This document shows positions 25,690-33,136 of a stretch of 64,000 bases of DNA, piece by piece (the stretch's first letter is position 1; each line of letters opens with the position of its first letter). The position numbers and the translations under genes are program-made. Under the pieces are notes generated by a model. It had not been told where the DNA came from, did no database searches, and was given only the letters and a program-made list of their open reading frames with translations. Source of the stretch: TMED14 sp002167805 (GTDB taxonomy: Bacteria; Bacteroidota; Bacteroidia; Flavobacteriales; Schleiferiaceae); NCBI GenBank assembly GCA_965655795.1, contig CBFHHY010000007.1, positions 46,004-110,003 of the forward strand, read 5' to 3'.

Positions 25690-25709
25690 TAACTTAAAAA
25701 AGATATCTC

Positions 25710-26057
25710 ATGGATTTGATTAAGTATGTCCAAGACAAATATGTAGAATCAAAGGACTTTCCAGTTTTTAAAGCCGGTGACACAGTAACTGTTTACTACA
25801 AGATCCGCGAGGGAGAAAAGACGCGTACTCAGTTCTTCCGGGGTGATGTTTTGCAGCGAAGTGGAAGCGGAGTGACTGAAACATTTACAATACGAAAAAT
25901 GTCTGGTAACACTGGTGTCGAAAGAATTTTCCCAGTGAACATGCCTAACCTAGAAAAAATTGAAGTAAACAAACAGGGTAAGGTTCGACGTGCTAGGATT
26001 TTCTATCAACGTGAGCGCACCGGTAAGTTAGCACGAATTAAAGAGCGAAGAATTTAG
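25710..26057 (+). CDS. rplS: 50S ribosomal protein bL19
   Basis: bL19 sits at the 30S-50S interface. The 115-residue protein shows the family hallmarks: FKAGDTVTVYYKIREG (about 20-35), the FFRGDVLQRSGSG segment, FTIRKMSGNTGVERIFPV (about 70-87), and the basic C-terminal RRARIFYQRERTGKLARIKERR. It follows trmD with its own promoter and a folded leader, and it is convergent with a large OmpA-family gene 22 nt away, with no clear terminator between. Confidence 0.97.
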   Translation: MDLIKYVQDKYVESKDFPVFKAGDTVTVYYKIREGEKTRTQFFRGDVLQRSGSGVTETFTIRKMSGNTGVERIFPVNMPNLEKIEVNKQGKVRRARIFYQRERTGKLARIKERRI

Positions 26058-26079
26058 ACATTATTTAAATTCCAGAGTC

Positions 26080-28059
26080 TCAAGGAGAATCTGTTAATTC
26101 AGTATTTAAAACTTTAAAGGTGGTCCTTCTGTTGCGAGACCTTCCCCATCCCTTCTGATTTGACTCCATTGGGATTTTATCTCCGTATCCCTGATAGGTC
26201 ATCTGTATTGATGAAACTCCGATTGAAATTAAAAAGTCATGAACTGACTTTGCCCTATTTTCAGAGAGCTTCATATTTTTTGATGAACTCCCAATATTAT
26301 CAGTATGACCTTGAATCTCGATGATTAATGACGGGTTTTTGTTAAGAAACTTAGCAAAATCTATTAATGCAAACTGATCCAATTTTGACAGCTCAAAGCT
26401 ATTAGATTCGAAGAAAATAGAATATAAGTCAAATATTTCACCACTCTTCAAACTCTTTACTTCTAGCATAGGAATGGATTCTGAAATTTGATTTTTTTTC
26501 AATTTAAAACGGGCAGAGGTATAACCAGTATTATTCCCCTCAACCGAAATCAAATAATCAGCAGTCTCTTGAGCGTTTAATACGGCTGTATACTCGCCAG
26601 TTTGCCTATTTACTTGTATTCGAGAAATTCTGTTAGATTTTAAATTCTCGATACGAATTTGTAGGTTTTGATTAAATTTCTGCGCTCCTTTTACCTTTCC
26701 TTGAATAAAGGAGACACTATCTGGAAATAGCTTTTCAGGAAGAGTAAATTCAAAAAAATCATAATTTGAGGACGAGATTAAATTTCCAATTTGATTATTA
26801 CTTGAGAAATAAGCCATCGGTCGCTTTGCGGAGACAGCGAACCCCACTTCCGCTTTTTCCGTATTTATTGGGTAACCCAAGTTCAAGGGATCCTCATTTC
26901 CATGAATATTCACAACAAATACGTCAAAATCACCAATCCCAAAATGACCATTCGATGAAAAAAATAAATGTTCGCTATCTGCATGAAAAAATGGTGATTT
27001 TTCATCACCAAGAGTATTTATCCGCGAACCAAGATTTTTTAAATTATACCAATTACCCGAGGAATCAATTTCAATGGAGTATAAATCCAAGCCGCCAAAT
27101 CCGCCATCTCTATCTGATGAAAAAATAATTCTATCCCCATTTGCTGAAATTGCTGGTTGAGCTTCCCACGAATCCTTTTCATTAATTAAATCAATAGGAT
27201 AAAAATCAGACCATTGTTGATCTTCATATCTATTCACCAAAAAAATATCACAATTCCTATAACCATTGTTCAATGAAGTTGATTTTAGATACTCACAAGA
27301 TGTTAATGCCATAGTGTTATTGTCAGCTGTTAGAGAAGGCCCTCCCTCATTAAAACCTTGATTAAAAGGGTACGTTAAAGACTGATATTGCGCATTCTCT
27401 TTATTTACTAACTGACAAAATTCTTCTTTTAACCGCCTAACTGGAGCCGGACCTAATTTGAAGTCGAGATATTTGAATCGACGAGTAAAAAACCATTTAG
27501 ATTCATCTGGTGTAAGTATACCTAGAAACTCATCGGCATCAGAGGAAAGTGCATTGACTCTTCTCGGATTAAAATTAACAGGATTATCTTTTAGTGAATC
27601 CCTAAAACTCCATAATTCCAGCTTTTCTTTTACAACATTTTTATAAGACAGTTCTATCCCATTTTGATTCAAATACTCTTCATATTTTAACTTTGACTCT
27701 TTTAAAAATCCCAACTCTTCTAAAACAGAACCCCATTTGAATAAAATATTCCGAGGATAACGAGGACATAACTTATAGATCTCTTCATACTTTTTAATCG
27801 CTGCTTTTAGTTTACCCTCCATTAGGTCAACTTCACTCTGAAGAAACAACGAATTTAATGATTGACCTTTATATTTCCTTCTCAGCGCCCCTAAATAAAC
27901 TTTTGCCATTGATAAATCATTGGAAAGAATGGCTTTTTCCGCTAGTTTAGCATGTTTAGAAAACTTTGAATAACCAATGCAATCAATCTCTGATTGGCTA
28001 TATATTTTAGAATCAGGGGTCAGAATTAATAAGAGCAGTAAATACTTAATAGAACGCAT
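26080..28059 (-). CDS. OmpA-family envelope protein with TPR, WD40-like and peptidoglycan-binding domains (PorE-like)
   Basis: This 659-residue exported protein (signal peptide about 1-21) has, in order: TPR-like helices (about 30-150), a PD40/WD40-like beta-propeller (about 165-430, with repeats such as IIFSSDRDGGFGGLDLYS), a carboxypeptidase-regulatory-like domain (about 445-535), and an OmpA C-terminal peptidoglycan-binding domain (about 545-650) with IEIQGHTDNIG and the NRAKSV helix. This order is that of PorE, a periplasmic T9SS-associated protein in Porphyromonas, but paralogues with other roles exist. No lipobox is visible, unlike PorE. T9SS machinery genes are not in the window, so the T9SS role is inferred. 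Confidence 0.8.
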   Translation of the reverse strand: MRSIKYLLLLLILTPDSKIYSQSEIDCIGYSKFSKHAKLAEKAILSNDLSMAKVYLGALRRKYKGQSLNSLFLQSEVDLMEGKLKAAIKKYEEIYKLCPRYPRNILFKWGSVLEELGFLKESKLKYEEYLNQNGIELSYKNVVKEKLELWSFRDSLKDNPVNFNPRRVNALSSDADEFLGILTPDESKWFFTRRFKYLDFKLGPAPVRRLKEEFCQLVNKENAQYQSLTYPFNQGFNEGGPSLTADNNTMALTSCEYLKSTSLNNGYRNCDIFLVNRYEDQQWSDFYPIDLINEKDSWEAQPAISANGDRIIFSSDRDGGFGGLDLYSIEIDSSGNWYNLKNLGSRINTLGDEKSPFFHADSEHLFFSSNGHFGIGDFDVFVVNIHGNEDPLNLGYPINTEKAEVGFAVSAKRPMAYFSSNNQIGNLISSSNYDFFEFTLPEKLFPDSVSFIQGKVKGAQKFNQNLQIRIENLKSNRISRIQVNRQTGEYTAVLNAQETADYLISVEGNNTGYTSARFKLKKNQISESIPMLEVKSLKSGEIFDLYSIFFESNSFELSKLDQFALIDFAKFLNKNPSLIIEIQGHTDNIGSSSKNMKLSENRAKSVHDFLISIGVSSIQMTYQGYGDKIPMESNQKGWGRSRNRRTTFKVLNTELTDSP

Positions 28060-28066
28060 TTATTCT

Positions 28067-29155
28067 CTATTTCATTAACTGAGTTTTTTGCCGAAGGAAA
28101 AAATCTGCAAGAATAAGTGCTGCCATCGCCTCAATAATCGGAACCGCTCTCGGCAATACTGAAGGGTCATGTCTTCCATCGATTTTAAATTCTACCAACT
28201 CTCCTTTCTTATTCATTGAGCTCTGCTTGATTTTAATGCTAGATACAGGCTTAAATGCTGTTCTAAATAAAATCTCCTGACCGTTAGAAATCCCCCCTTG
28301 AATGCCCCCACTGTTGTTAGTAGCAGTCTTTTCTATAGATTCAAACTGATCATTTTCTTCCGAACCCATTCTATCTGCACCACTGAACCCAGAACCAAAC
28401 TCAATTCCTTTGGTAGCATTTATACCCATTATACCAAAAGCTAATCTCGCATTAATTTTATCAAAAACAGGTTCCCCCCATCCTGCCGGAACCCCTTTTA
28501 TGTGGCAAGAGATTACACCACCAACAGTGTCACCTTTGGAAGCTGTTTCTTTTAATTTGGCTTCCATGGCTTTTGATGTTTCAGAATGTGGACATAATAC
28601 AGGTGAGTTCTTTGAATTCGAAATATCATATTCAGCATTTTGAGGAATAGCGACCCCTCCCATCTTTTCTACATAGGCCTGAATAACTACTTCCTTTCCT
28701 AACAATTGCTTGGCAATAGCCCCGCCTACTACTCGACAAACGGTCTCTCTTGCACTAGAGCGCCCCCCACCACGATGGTCTCTAATTCCGTATTTTGATT
28801 GATAGGTGTAATCCGCATGAGATGGCCTATATATATCATTTAAAGCATCATAATCAGAACTCTTTTTATCCAAATTTCGAATTATAAATCCAATCGGACT
28901 GCCCAGAGTTAATTGACACCCGTTATCATCTTTATCAAAATGTAGTCCACTTAAAATTTCAACTTTATCCGCCTCAGACCTTGCAGAGGTAAACTCAGAT
29001 TGTCCTGGCCTTCTTCGGTCAAGGTCCTTTTGAATAAGTTCGATATTAATGGAAACGCCAGCTGGAACACCATCTAAAACCCCACCCATAGCAGCGTTAT
29101 GAGACTCTCCAAAGGTGGTCAAACGTAATATTTCTCCAAATGAATTATTTGCCAT
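28067..29155 (-). CDS. aroC: Chorismate synthase
   Basis: AroC converts EPSP to chorismate with reduced FMN, the last common step of aromatic amino acid synthesis. The three family signatures are visible: GESHNAAMGGVLDGVPAG (16-33), the DHRGGGRSSARET segment (about 124-136) with the FMN-contacting arginines, and the C-terminal RHDPSVLPRAVPI (about 331-343). At 362 residues it is of normal length. It is divergent from hutI with only 35 nt between the start codons, and a TATTTTTG box ends 5 nt before its ATG. aroK is also in the window but 11 kb away. Confidence 0.96.
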   Translation of the reverse strand: MANNSFGEILRLTTFGESHNAAMGGVLDGVPAGVSINIELIQKDLDRRRPGQSEFTSARSEADKVEILSGLHFDKDDNGCQLTLGSPIGFIIRNLDKKSSDYDALNDIYRPSHADYTYQSKYGIRDHRGGGRSSARETVCRVVGGAIAKQLLGKEVVIQAYVEKMGGVAIPQNAEYDISNSKNSPVLCPHSETSKAMEAKLKETASKGDTVGGVISCHIKGVPAGWGEPVFDKINARLAFGIMGINATKGIEFGSGFSGADRMGSEENDQFESIEKTATNNSGGIQGGISNGQEILFRTAFKPVSSIKIKQSSMNKKGELVEFKIDGRHDPSVLPRAVPIIEAMAALILADFFLRQKTQLMK

Positions 29156-29160
29156 AGCCT

Positions 29161-29168
29161 CAAAAATA
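29161..29168 (-). promoter_or_regulatory. Candidate -7 promoter box for aroC
   Basis: The minus strand reads TATTTTTG, a TAnnTTTG match, 5 nt before the aroC ATG at 29155. On the other strand a TACCTTCG (29179-29186) lies 4 nt before the hutI ATG and may be the matching divergent box. Confidence 0.45.
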
Positions 29169-29190
29169 CGCGATACACTACCTTCGTTAT

Positions 29191-30450
29191 ATGCGAATAC
29201 GAATAGAGAACCTAAAAGGGATCGCTACAATGCTCCAAAATAGCAAAAAATATGATTTTCTATCTGGAAAATCGATGGAGGATTGGGATATAATAAAAAA
29301 AGCATATATCGAGATTGAATCAGGATATATTCATGATTTTGGAAAAATGTCAGATTGTCCAAAAAGTAATTCAAATGTTAAAATCATTGACGGCACAGGA
29401 CGATTTCTATTACCTGGGCTCATTGATTCCCATACACACTTGGTCTATCATTCGGACCGCTCTGAAGAATTTAATTTAAGAATGCATGGGTCATCCTATG
29501 AAGAAATTGCATCTTCTGGAGGAGGTATTTTAAACTCTGCAAAAAAAATGCATGATTCAGATGAAGAAGAATTACTAGAGTTGCTTCTTGAACGCTTGGA
29601 TAAATCCAAAAATACTGGCACTACTGCAATAGAAATAAAAAGTGGATATGGTTTAACTTTAGATTCAGAGACGAAAATTCTAAGAGTTATTCAAAAAGCA
29701 AAAACCCAAGTCACACAAAAAATTTGGGCTACGTTTTTGGGTGCTCATGCACTGCCAGCTTCCTTTAATGGAGATTATGACTCATATATTGATGAGGTCT
29801 GTTTAAATATGTTGCCAAGCATAGCAGATAAGGGTCTGATTGACTTTGTGGATATCTTTTGCGAAAAAAATTATTTTTCTCCAAGGCATATTGACCAACT
29901 TTCGACAAGTGCAAGTAAATACAATATTCCCCTCAAAGCTCACGTAAATCAATTTAATAGCATCGGAGGAATTCAAGCTGCAATTAATAATTCCGCCTGG
30001 AGCGTTGATCATTTAGAATGTTTAACTGATTCAGATTTAAATGACTTAATTGTTGCCTTCAATAATGAATCAAAACGCAAACCGATTCCTGTTGCTCTTC
30101 CTGGCTGCTCTCTTTTTCTAGACATCCCATTTGCTCGCGCCAGAGAAATCATTGATTCGAACTTGCCACTAGCAATAGCCTCTGACTGCAACCCTGGTTC
30201 TGCTCCAAGTTCAAATCTTATGTTATGTTGGAGTTTAGCATGTCACAAAATGAAACTCACACCCAAGGAGGGACTGGCATCGCTGACAGCCAATGCATCA
30301 TATGCCCTTGGTGCTCAAGAAAATATTGGGAGTATATCCAAAGGAATGATTGCGAATCTAATTTTAACCAAGCCAATATCATCATTCGCATACTTACCTT
30401 ACTCATTTGGGGAGAATAACATAGAGAAAACATTTATAAACGGAAAATGA
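29191..30450 (+). CDS. hutI: Imidazolonepropionase
   Basis: HutI opens 4-imidazolone-5-propionate to formiminoglutamate, the third step of histidine degradation. This 419-residue amidohydrolase-fold enzyme has the metal-binding DSHTHLVYHSDR (about 77-88), the substrate-contacting EIKSGYGL segment, AHVNQF (about 251-256), the VDHLECL segment and the late SDCNPGS (about 331-337) with the final metal Asp. It overlaps hutG by 4 bp and heads the hutI-hutG-ftcD operon. hutH and hutU for the first two steps must lie elsewhere. Confidence 0.95.
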   Translation: MRIRIENLKGIATMLQNSKKYDFLSGKSMEDWDIIKKAYIEIESGYIHDFGKMSDCPKSNSNVKIIDGTGRFLLPGLIDSHTHLVYHSDRSEEFNLRMHGSSYEEIASSGGGILNSAKKMHDSDEEELLELLLERLDKSKNTGTTAIEIKSGYGLTLDSETKILRVIQKAKTQVTQKIWATFLGAHALPASFNGDYDSYIDEVCLNMLPSIADKGLIDFVDIFCEKNYFSPRHIDQLSTSASKYNIPLKAHVNQFNSIGGIQAAINNSAWSVDHLECLTDSDLNDLIVAFNNESKRKPIPVALPGCSLFLDIPFARAREIIDSNLPLAIASDCNPGSAPSSNLMLCWSLACHKMKLTPKEGLASLTANASYALGAQENIGSISKGMIANLILTKPISSFAYLPYSFGENNIEKTFINGK

Positions 30451-31421
30451 ACCCCTTTAATTTTCATCAATCAAGACCGGGAGAAAAACAACTTGGAGAT
30501 ATCCTGAAGAAAAAAAAGGATTCTGAAGGAGATTATGTGTTTTTAATTATTCCCGAAGATATAGGGGTACGAGCAAATGGAGGAAGGCCTGGAGCTGCAG
30601 GAAACTCCTTACATTTTTATAAGGCTATAGCCACTATATCTTGTAACGATTTTTTACCATCAGAAAAATTCGGATGGACTACTATTTCATTAGCAACCCT
30701 TCAAAAAGAATCTAAAAATTACATATATCCAAAAGACAAAAAGGAATTATACTCCTTAGTAGATAAAATTGATAAAATAGTTTTTAAAAAAATTCAAGGG
30801 CTGTTAGCAAAAGGAAAAATTCCCTTGGTTCTTGGTGGGGGGCACAATAACGCATATCCTCTTCTTAAAGCTTTATCGGAGACAAAAAAAAATAAGGTTC
30901 ACGCATTAAATCTGGATCTTCATCCAGACTGTAGAGAGCTTGAAGGCCGCCACAGCGGAAATCCTTTTTCCTATGCTAAAAAGAATAAAATATTAGAAAA
31001 ATATGCAGTTTTAGGTCTTCAAGAACTAACAACAAATATCAAAAGCCTCAATCACTTCAAAACAGATGGTAACTGGATATATCTTCCATTTGAATCATGG
31101 GGAGTAAGCGGTTCTTCCTCATTTGACCATTCTCTTAATATTGCCCTTAACCATGTTTGTACGAACTCGGTTTTTGGACTTGAAATCTGCGCAGATAGTA
31201 TAATTGATTGCCCGAGCTCAGCAGGAAGTCAGCACGGCTGGTCTTGGAATAAAGTATTTAATGTTGCGTATCAATCCGCTCAAACGCAAAGGTGTCAATA
31301 TATTCATCTTGCTGAAATTGCATTACCTCTAATTCATTCATCCATGCAAATGAACGTCGCCAAAAGTGCTGTTGCGGCCCTTATAGCATTCGTTAAAGGT
31401 TTAGAAACTCCACATTTCTGA
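30447..31421 (+). CDS. hutG: Formimidoylglutamase, arginase family
   Basis: This ureohydrolase-fold enzyme would hydrolyse formiminoglutamate to glutamate and formamide. Most Mn ligands are present: H133 in GGGHNNAYP and D157, H159, D161 in LDLHPD, followed by the family's EGRHSGNPFSYA segment. The third ligand motif, usually Asp-x-Asp, reads EICADS, so the first Asp appears to be replaced by Cys (C248) while D250 remains. This could alter metal binding or simply reflect a lineage variant. The gene lies between hutI and ftcD, with a 4-bp overlap and 1-nt spacing, so the pathway context is clear. Confidence 0.85.
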   Translation: MNPFNFHQSRPGEKQLGDILKKKKDSEGDYVFLIIPEDIGVRANGGRPGAAGNSLHFYKAIATISCNDFLPSEKFGWTTISLATLQKESKNYIYPKDKKELYSLVDKIDKIVFKKIQGLLAKGKIPLVLGGGHNNAYPLLKALSETKKNKVHALNLDLHPDCRELEGRHSGNPFSYAKKNKILEKYAVLGLQELTTNIKSLNHFKTDGNWIYLPFESWGVSGSSSFDHSLNIALNHVCTNSVFGLEICADSIIDCPSSAGSQHGWSWNKVFNVAYQSAQTQRCQYIHLAEIALPLIHSSMQMNVAKSAVAALIAFVKGLETPHF

Positions 31422-31422
31422 A

Positions 31423-32328
31423 ATGCTGGAATGTGTTGTCAATGTTTCAGAGGGACGACGAAGTTCAATAATACGAGAGCTTGGTGACACAATTAAAAAC
31501 ACTACCGGAGTAAATTTGATCCATATTGATTCTGGCTTCGATGCAAACAGAACAGTTTTTACTTTTTTAGGAAGCGAGACTACTCTTTCTGATGCGATAA
31601 TAAGATTATTGAAAACATGTCTATTGCTGATAGATATGAGAAATCATGAAGGAAATCATCCCAGAATTGGAGCTATCGATGTTTGTCCTATTATTCCCAT
31701 TAAACCCGCAACAATGGTATCTGCAAAGAAATGTGTTCAAAATATTGTTGAGCGAATACAAAATGAAAATATCCCAGTAGGTGGGTGGCTTTATAGAGAG
31801 AGTGCAATTGATCCAAATAATTATGAATTAAGTCATGTAAGAAGGGGTCAATATGAGACGCTTTCAAAAGCTGAAAGGAAATTTGATTTTGGTTTATTCA
31901 ATCCAAAATTTGGAGCATTGGCGATTGGTGCAAGAAAATTTCTAATAGCATATAATGTGAATCTATGTGATATGGACATTCAAAGCGCAAAGCTCATAGC
32001 TAAAAAAGTTCGAGAAAAGACACCCGGAGGAATTCCAGGCGTCAGAGCTATTGGTTGGAATTGTAAAAGCTTTGGTTTTTCCCAAATCAGCTGCAACATT
32101 GTAGACCCAGAGAAGTGTTCAATTAAAACGCTATTTGATAGAATCAAATTTGAAGCAAAAAAATTGGGGGTTTCTACAAACGGTTCGGAACTAATTGGTA
32201 TGGCCCCAAAAAATGCGTTTATAGAATTTAAAGACCTTGAAAACGCGAAAGATTACTTGGATTTAGATTCTATTAAACCCTTTGAAATTAGCGATCGAAT
32301 CATAGAAAATATGATAAATGCCAAATAA
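31423..32328 (+). CDS. ftcD: Glutamate formimidoyltransferase
   Basis: This enzyme moves the formimino group of formiminoglutamate to tetrahydrofolate, giving glutamate. The 301-residue protein has only the formiminotransferase domains; the cyclodeaminase domain of the animal enzyme is absent. Marks are the opening CVVNVSEGRR (4-13), HIDSGFDANRTVFT (about 34-47), the NHPRIGAIDVCPI segment (about 78-90) and the MAPKNAF segment near the end. It is 1 nt after hutG. A hydrolase and a transferase acting on the same substrate sit side by side. Confidence 0.94.
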   Translation: MLECVVNVSEGRRSSIIRELGDTIKNTTGVNLIHIDSGFDANRTVFTFLGSETTLSDAIIRLLKTCLLLIDMRNHEGNHPRIGAIDVCPIIPIKPATMVSAKKCVQNIVERIQNENIPVGGWLYRESAIDPNNYELSHVRRGQYETLSKAERKFDFGLFNPKFGALAIGARKFLIAYNVNLCDMDIQSAKLIAKKVREKTPGGIPGVRAIGWNCKSFGFSQISCNIVDPEKCSIKTLFDRIKFEAKKLGVSTNGSELIGMAPKNAFIEFKDLENAKDYLDLDSIKPFEISDRIIENMINAK

Positions 32329-32343
32329 TGCCAAAGTTTTATA

Positions 32344-33039
32344 TTATTTTTTTGACAATTTTTCGCCGAATTTATCGATGATCCGCATCCGAAGAAATAG
32401 CTCTTCAGAGTACCAATTATAATCTCTTGTTTTTTTCACCACAGGCGCATGCTGCCTGCTTCTATAGGCAAAATCATTTAATTCCTTTTGAGAATTCCAC
32501 AAACTCAATGTAGCTTGTTCAAATAGAGGAATCTCCCCTACTCCTTTTGAAAAATTGAGGCCAGCGTGATCAGAAAGATTTCGGCTTGCTGAGGGAACAT
32601 TCATCCAGAAGCGAATTGCCTGAGATCTTCGGATACTTGCACGTGTCAAAACAGCCACTTCACCTTCGTGATCTTCAGAAGCTACCCCCTCAAAAAGTTT
32701 AATACCATTCCATGTTCCATGTGCGCGGATAGGCGCTGCATTCCAGCCATATATCGATGACGAGTAATTGAGTAAGTCATTATAGACTAAATCCTCTTTG
32801 AAAAACTGTGACGAATTTGTTTTTGAATCAAAAACTGCAAACCAGGCGTATGTTCCAAAATCAGGAACTATTGAAAACCCCTTTCCTGCTCCACTGCCAA
32901 GCATTTTTCCAAAGATTAATCCTTTTCCAGTTAATTTATTACGTATCGTGGAACCCATTCCTACAAAAGCTCTCCAACGAGCTTTAAATCCCTTGAATGT
33001 CATAAATCGAACAGCAATATGAATATTATGATCCTTCAT
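32344..33039 (-). CDS. CrtA-like carotenoid oxygenase (spheroidene monooxygenase family)
   Basis: The 231-residue protein matches the spheroidene monooxygenase family. Typical parts are AVLTRASIRRSQAIRFW (about 128-144), the KGVGEIPLFEQATLSLW segment (about 164-180), FAYRSRQHAPVV and WYSEELF near the end. In purple bacteria CrtA adds keto groups at C2 of acyclic carotenoids. In Bacteroidota related proteins are thought to oxygenate myxol- or saproxanthin-type pigments, so the precise reaction here is unknown. It is monocistronic, convergent with ftcD and divergent from htpG; crtZ is 32 kb away. Confidence 0.82.
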   Translation of the reverse strand: MKDHNIHIAVRFMTFKGFKARWRAFVGMGSTIRNKLTGKGLIFGKMLGSGAGKGFSIVPDFGTYAWFAVFDSKTNSSQFFKEDLVYNDLLNYSSSIYGWNAAPIRAHGTWNGIKLFEGVASEDHEGEVAVLTRASIRRSQAIRFWMNVPSASRNLSDHAGLNFSKGVGEIPLFEQATLSLWNSQKELNDFAYRSRQHAPVVKKTRDYNWYSEELFLRMRIIDKFGEKLSKK

Positions 33040-33136
33040 TCGGTCAAATTGTCAGTTTTCCAGTGGAAAAGTATAATTTAAGCTTTAATGGCATAACACT
33101 TGTTTCGAAATATCAAACGAATCTAAATAAGAAATT

